Below, piece after piece: positions 60,296 through 64,000 of a DNA stretch of 64,000 bases (its first letter is position 1; each line of letters opens with the position of its first letter). Both the position numbers and the translations under genes were made by a program. Under the pieces are notes generated by a model. That model was not told where the DNA came from, made no database searches, and saw only the letters and a list, made by a program, of their open reading frames with translations. The stretch comes from JAEKNW01 sp963677815 (GTDB lineage Bacteria; Cloacimonadota; Cloacimonadia; Cloacimonadales; JAFGVF01), in assembly GCA_963677815.1 (NCBI GenBank), contig OY782499.1, positions 496,001 to 560,000 of the forward strand. The letters run 5' to 3'.

Positions 60296-62995
60296 ATGAA
60301 AAAACATTTATTAATCCTAATAGTGTTTGTTTTTGTTGTAGGTCTAGTAGCTCAGAGTGTAATAACTCCTCAAGGTAGTGGAACAGAAACTGATCCTTAT
60401 CAAGTTACTAGTTATGAAAATTTAAATTGGATAACTTCTCGAGCAGATGATGCTCAAGTACCATTCTTAGACAGATTGTCTGCTTATTATATCCAAACTG
60501 AAAATATTGAATTCCCAGCTGAAATATCAGAATGGGATAACAATCAAGGGTTTCTTCCTATTGGTTACGGAACACTATCCGAGTCATTTCCATTCTCAGG
60601 CTATTATGATGGTCAAGGACATACACTTTCTAACCTATATATTAATAGACCTTCTGAAGATGGAATTGCCTTATTCGGTCTTTTGATTACAGGAACTGTT
60701 ATGAATCTTGGACTTGTAGATGTTGAGATAACAGGGTCATGGGGTGTTGCAGGTATTGTTAGTGAAATGGATACTAACTCTCTTGTTGAAAACTGCTTTG
60801 TAACAGGTGACCTTATTGGTGAATCATTTGTTGGTGGTATTACAGGATATAATTTTGAATCTGAAATTAGTAATTGCTATTTCATAGGTAGCTTAGATGC
60901 ACTTGAAGGTCTTGCTGGCATTGCTGGTTTTAATGATACAGCAGTTATTACTAATTCTTATGCTGTAGCTACTGTCACTGATACAGATTACGCTGGAATC
61001 ATTACTGGCTTAGCTGATGGTGGTTCTATCTCCAATACTTTTTGGGATAATGACCTAGCTAATGGCATTGCTGGTATTTTTGAAATCTCTGAGAGCGAAA
61101 TTGTTAATACTGTAGGTAAAACTACTGAAGAAATGAAAAGCCAAGCTACTTTCACAGATGCAGGTTGGGATTTTACAAGTCTATGGCAAATAAATGAAAA
61201 TATTAATGCATCTTACCCATCTTTCCAGTGGCAAGAAACTAGCAATATTACCGACCCTACTTTACCTCCAATGAACCTAACAGCAGATGTTAATGCTTCT
61301 AATGTTGTTCTTAGCTGGGAAGAGCCATTAGATTTATCTCAAGGTGCTTGGATTACTAAAGCTGCTGAAGAAAATAATGATGGTATTGGAGTTAATGGTC
61401 CAGCAGAATTTGGTGTTGCTCATAAGTACACTGAAGAAGAATTACTTGTTTATCAAGGTTTAAATATCTCTTCAATTAAATTCTTCCCTCGTGAAGCTTC
61501 TGCTACTTATACTGTTTCAGTATGGGGTGGAGAAAGTGGTCAAGACCTTCTTTATAGTCAAGAAGCTACTGATTTTGTTAATGAAGCTTGGAATGAACAC
61601 CAATTAACTAGTCCTGTAGCTATTCCTACTTCAGGTCCTATTTATATTGGTTACATGATAGATACTCCTGCTGGTTTCCCTGCTGGTTGTGATGCAGGTC
61701 CTGCTGTTGAAGGTGGAGACCAAATTCATTTCGTAGGTGAAGCTTGGGATGCTCTTTCAGCTGTAGCAACTCCTAATATCAACTGGAATATTCAAGCTTT
61801 TGTTTCACCTGAAGGTGGAGACAGAGCTACTACAAGTCCGCTTGTAAAAGCAAATAAGAATCTTAAGAATAATACCAATATTTCTGATTTCTTGGCTGGT
61901 AATTTAAATCCTGTAGTTACAAGTAGAGTAAGACTTGATAGAGACGTTACTGGATATAAAATCTATCGTGATAATGCAGAGATTGGTCAAATTGCTGCAG
62001 ATATCTTAACTTACACTGATTCTAATCTTGATAATGCTACTTATACATATCATGTTACAGCTATGTATGGTGATTCAGAATCTGCAAATTCAAACAATGT
62101 TGTAGTAACTGTTAATGTATTAAATCCTGATGAAATAATTATTTCAGATTCTTTTGAAGATTATGCTGATTTTTCTATCCAATTTGGTGATTGGACTCTT
62201 GTTGATGGTGATTTAGCACCTACTTATGGCTTCAGTGGAACAACATTCCCTAATGCTGAATCTATGTTTGCTTATATCGTATTTAATCCAGCTCAAACAA
62301 CTCCTCCACTAGAAGACCAAGCTTACCAAGCTCCAGATGGAAGTAAATATCTGGCTTCTTTCGCAGCTACAACTCCTCCAAACAATGACTGGTTAATTTC
62401 ACCAGCTTTTTCCATAGGTACCAGTGGGGCAGTTTCCTTCTTAGCTAAGTCTATTACTAACCAATATGGTTTAGAGAAATTCAATGTCTTAGTATCACTT
62501 GGTTCAACAAACCCAAATGATTTCAATTCTATCTCCGGAAATGCTCCTATAGAAGCTCCGATTACTTGGACTCCTTATACTTATGACTTAACTCAGTTTG
62601 CTACTAACACAATTAGAATAGCTATCCAGTGTGTTTCAAACGATGCATTTGTATTTATGCTTGATAATATTGTAATTACTTCTAATGGTATGGATAATGA
62701 AGATAGTGTTATTCCCGCTCTTTCAACTTCTTTAAGTAATTATCCAAATCCATTTAATCCACAAACTACTATCAATTACTCTATCCCAAAAGCTGGTAAA
62801 GTAAGCTTAGATGTTTATAATCTTGCAGGACAAAAGGTAAAAACACTTGTAAATGATAGAAAAACTGCTGGTTCTCATAATGTAGTTTGGAATGGTAAAG
62901 ACGATGCAGGTAATAATGTATCATCAGGCATCTATTTCTACAGAATTACAAGTGGTAATGAAAGTAAAACCAACAAAATGATCTTGATGAAATAG
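60296..62995 (+). CDS. exported GLUG / FN3 / choice-of-anchor J protein with C-terminal sorting domain
   Basis: The protein has 899 residues. Signal peptide MKKHLLILIVFVFVVGLVAQ comes first, then a beta-helix with GLUG-type repeats (about 60-260: FSGYYDGQGHTLSNLYI, GVAGIVSEM, FVGGITGYN, GLAGIAGFN). An FN3-like region (about 325-605) contains an insert with KFFPREASATYTVSVWGG. A jelly-roll choice-of-anchor J/cleaved-adhesin domain (about 615-800) follows. The last 85 residues are a FlgD-like type A sorting domain with LSNYPNPFNPQTTINYSIP, VYNLAGQKVKTL and SSGIYFYRI. It is probably a secreted adhesin or surface protein. GGGG precedes the ATG. A strong terminator follows. Confidence 0.88.
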   Translation: MKKHLLILIVFVFVVGLVAQSVITPQGSGTETDPYQVTSYENLNWITSRADDAQVPFLDRLSAYYIQTENIEFPAEISEWDNNQGFLPIGYGTLSESFPFSGYYDGQGHTLSNLYINRPSEDGIALFGLLITGTVMNLGLVDVEITGSWGVAGIVSEMDTNSLVENCFVTGDLIGESFVGGITGYNFESEISNCYFIGSLDALEGLAGIAGFNDTAVITNSYAVATVTDTDYAGIITGLADGGSISNTFWDNDLANGIAGIFEISESEIVNTVGKTTEEMKSQATFTDAGWDFTSLWQINENINASYPSFQWQETSNITDPTLPPMNLTADVNASNVVLSWEEPLDLSQGAWITKAAEENNDGIGVNGPAEFGVAHKYTEEELLVYQGLNISSIKFFPREASATYTVSVWGGESGQDLLYSQEATDFVNEAWNEHQLTSPVAIPTSGPIYIGYMIDTPAGFPAGCDAGPAVEGGDQIHFVGEAWDALSAVATPNINWNIQAFVSPEGGDRATTSPLVKANKNLKNNTNISDFLAGNLNPVVTSRVRLDRDVTGYKIYRDNAEIGQIAADILTYTDSNLDNATYTYHVTAMYGDSESANSNNVVVTVNVLNPDEIIISDSFEDYADFSIQFGDWTLVDGDLAPTYGFSGTTFPNAESMFAYIVFNPAQTTPPLEDQAYQAPDGSKYLASFAATTPPNNDWLISPAFSIGTSGAVSFLAKSITNQYGLEKFNVLVSLGSTNPNDFNSISGNAPIEAPITWTPYTYDLTQFATNTIRIAIQCVSNDAFVFMLDNIVITSNGMDNEDSVIPALSTSLSNYPNPFNPQTTINYSIPKAGKVSLDVYNLAGQKVKTLVNDRKTAGSHNVVWNGKDDAGNNVSSGIYFYRITSGNESKTNKMILMK

Positions 62996-63020
62996 TATCA
63001 AATAAGCTTGAAATATCGTA

Positions 63021-63049
63021 GAGACGTATTGCATACGTCTCTTTTTTTT
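63021..63049 (+). terminator. rho-independent terminator of the GLUG protein gene
   Basis: GAGACGTAT-TGC-ATACGTCTC is followed by eight T, 25 bases after the stop codon. Confidence 0.92.
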
Positions 63050-63063
63050 GGCTCAATTTCTAC

Positions 63064-63121
63064 CTATGGACTGAGACCATCTCTGGTCTCAGGTGGAAGT
63101 AAGGATACTTCCACTCCATAC
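63064..63121. repeat. tandem hairpin cassette H, copy 3 (minimal)
   Basis: A 58-base version: CTATGGACT, hairpin GAGACCATCTCTGGTCTC, hairpin GGAAGTAAGGATACTTCC, then ACTCCATAC. It shares its ends and first hairpin with copy 1. It lies between the GLUG gene and the AddB-like gene. Confidence 0.7.
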
Positions 63122-63198
63122 TTTAATTTGGAGAAATACTAAAAAATTAAAACTTGCCAAAAAAACTCTAACATTTAAATAGAGGATAGGAGGATAAT

Positions 63199-64000
63199 AT
63201 GCCAAAATTTAAGTTTCTTGATTTCAATTATAATCTGTTAAAAGTCGATGACTTTTTAGAAGCTAAAGATTCTTCAATAGTAATTTACCCTACCCTAAAT
63301 AATGCAAACATGGCTCAAGCATACAGTCAGCATTCATGGCAGTTTGAAGATATCTTATATCTAGCAATAGAAGATTTTACAGACATGGTTTTACCCAGTA
63401 GTAAGATAATCTTAGAAGATGATAAGCGAGTTATCGCTTTATATAAGATGTTAACAGAAGAAGAGAAATTATTTTTTAAAATAACTGATTTCTTTGATTT
63501 TATTAAATTAGCAAACAAGATTTTCACTTTATTTGATGAATTAGCAGTTGAATTATTAGATTTCACCAATCTTATCCAAGTTTTGGAAGATACAAATTCT
63601 AATTTATTCCCTTGGCAAATTGAATATTATGATAAGATTTTACATCTTTTACAACGGTATGAATCTTGGTTAAAAGAAAGCAGTTTAGAAGACAAAATAT
63701 TTCTCAAAAAAATAGAGAAGATTTCTCTTGATTATTTTAAAACATATAAACATATCTATGTTATTAATCAATTTTATTATACTGGACTAGAAAGAGAAAT
63801 TATCAGACAATTAGAAGAATTAGGAAAAGATGTTACTTTAGTTTATCAATTACCAGAGGCTTATGTTGACAAGGAAACATTTAATGCTCAAGACTTTAAA
63901 TACTCAGATTTAGCAACTTTTGCTCATAAAGATATTGAAATGAAACTTGTTGTTGATAGAAATCATTTTACTATGATGAATTCTTTATGTAGAATTATTA
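63199..64000 (+). CDS. N-terminal part of an AddB-like / PD-(D/E)XK-associated recombination protein (partial)
   Basis: ATG 63199 follows AGGAGG at 5 bases and the frame stays open to the window end (267 codons). The visible part is helical with features resembling the inactivated N-terminal helicase domain of AddB-type nuclease subunits: VIYPTLNNANMAQAY, then DDKRVIALYKMLTEEEKLFF, then HIYVINQFYYTGLEREIIRQ. There is no Walker A in this part. The nuclease half that would confirm the call lies beyond the window, so this is a tentative family assignment. Confidence 0.5.
   Translation, partial: MPKFKFLDFNYNLLKVDDFLEAKDSSIVIYPTLNNANMAQAYSQHSWQFEDILYLAIEDFTDMVLPSSKIILEDDKRVIALYKMLTEEEKLFFKITDFFDFIKLANKIFTLFDELAVELLDFTNLIQVLEDTNSNLFPWQIEYYDKILHLLQRYESWLKESSLEDKIFLKKIEKISLDYFKTYKHIYVINQFYYTGLEREIIRQLEELGKDVTLVYQLPEAYVDKETFNAQDFKYSDLATFAHKDIEMKLVVDRNHFTMMNSLCRII

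Noticed and set aside
55741..63121. Possible CRISPR array in the tandem hairpins
   Set aside because: Repeat units differ from each other, there are no equal-length spacers, and no cas gene is in the window.

Overview
The window looks like chromosome from an AT-rich, Gram-negative, anaerobic bacterium of the FCB group. Candidatus Cloacimonadota (Cloacimonas-like) is my best guess. This is inferred from three things: exported proteins ending in a YPNPFNP-type FlgD-like sorting domain, the amino-acid-fermentation enzyme lysine 5,6-aminomutase, and many lipoproteins and PEGA, fibronectin III and Big_1 surface proteins. No database search was possible. Genes are dense and mostly on the minus strand. 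I see no tRNA gene, transposase, integrase or CRISPR array.

Layout. 1-5 kb: the end of an exported protein, a metallophosphoesterase and a large FtsH-like AAA+ metalloprotease without a membrane anchor. 5-12 kb: a repeat-rich 1.1 kb spacer and a tripartite RND efflux operon. 12-19 kb: a lipoprotein, an ornithine/lysine decarboxylase preceded by a 32-codon small ORF, a second lipoprotein, RNase P RNA, a zinc-ribbon coiled-coil protein, nadC and a lamin-tail exported protein. 19-24 kb: a tightly overlapping operon purC - response regulator - mazG - histidine kinase - nnr. 24.6-26.2 kb: a degenerate receiver protein and a UvrC-like protein that has lost its nuclease residues. 26.9-41.1 kb: a type IV pilus operon (pilA, pilT, two prepilins, a PilX/GspK-like giant minor pilin, pilM, N, O, P, Q, a Big_1 lipoprotein, pilB, pilC), with a good sigma-54-type promoter before pilA. 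41.3-45.7 kb: a parvulin-like lipoprotein foldase and an EF-G2-type (ribosome recycling) elongation factor. 45.9-53.2 kb: gapA, fba, a FetAB-type exporter operon and a SNF2 helicase. 53.3-55.7 kb: kamD-kamE. 56-63 kb: three large exported proteins. 63.2 kb to the end: the start of an AddB-like gene.

Two layers stand out beyond the genes. First, intergenic space is filled with several families of structured repeats. One is a MITE-like element with terminal inverted repeats (five copies and two fragments, mostly between convergent genes). The others are cassettes of tandem hairpins near surface-protein genes, an 18-bp-stem hairpin with a conserved loop, and a compound inverted repeat of about 600 bp. 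Second, the FGE-sulfatase-domain lipoprotein at 56-57.6 kb ends in a GC-rich segment. Its predicted variable codons are all NNY and fit A-to-N mutagenesis of AAY codons, the signature of a diversity-generating retroelement variable region. No reverse transcriptase or template repeat lies in the window, so any retroelement would act in trans from elsewhere.
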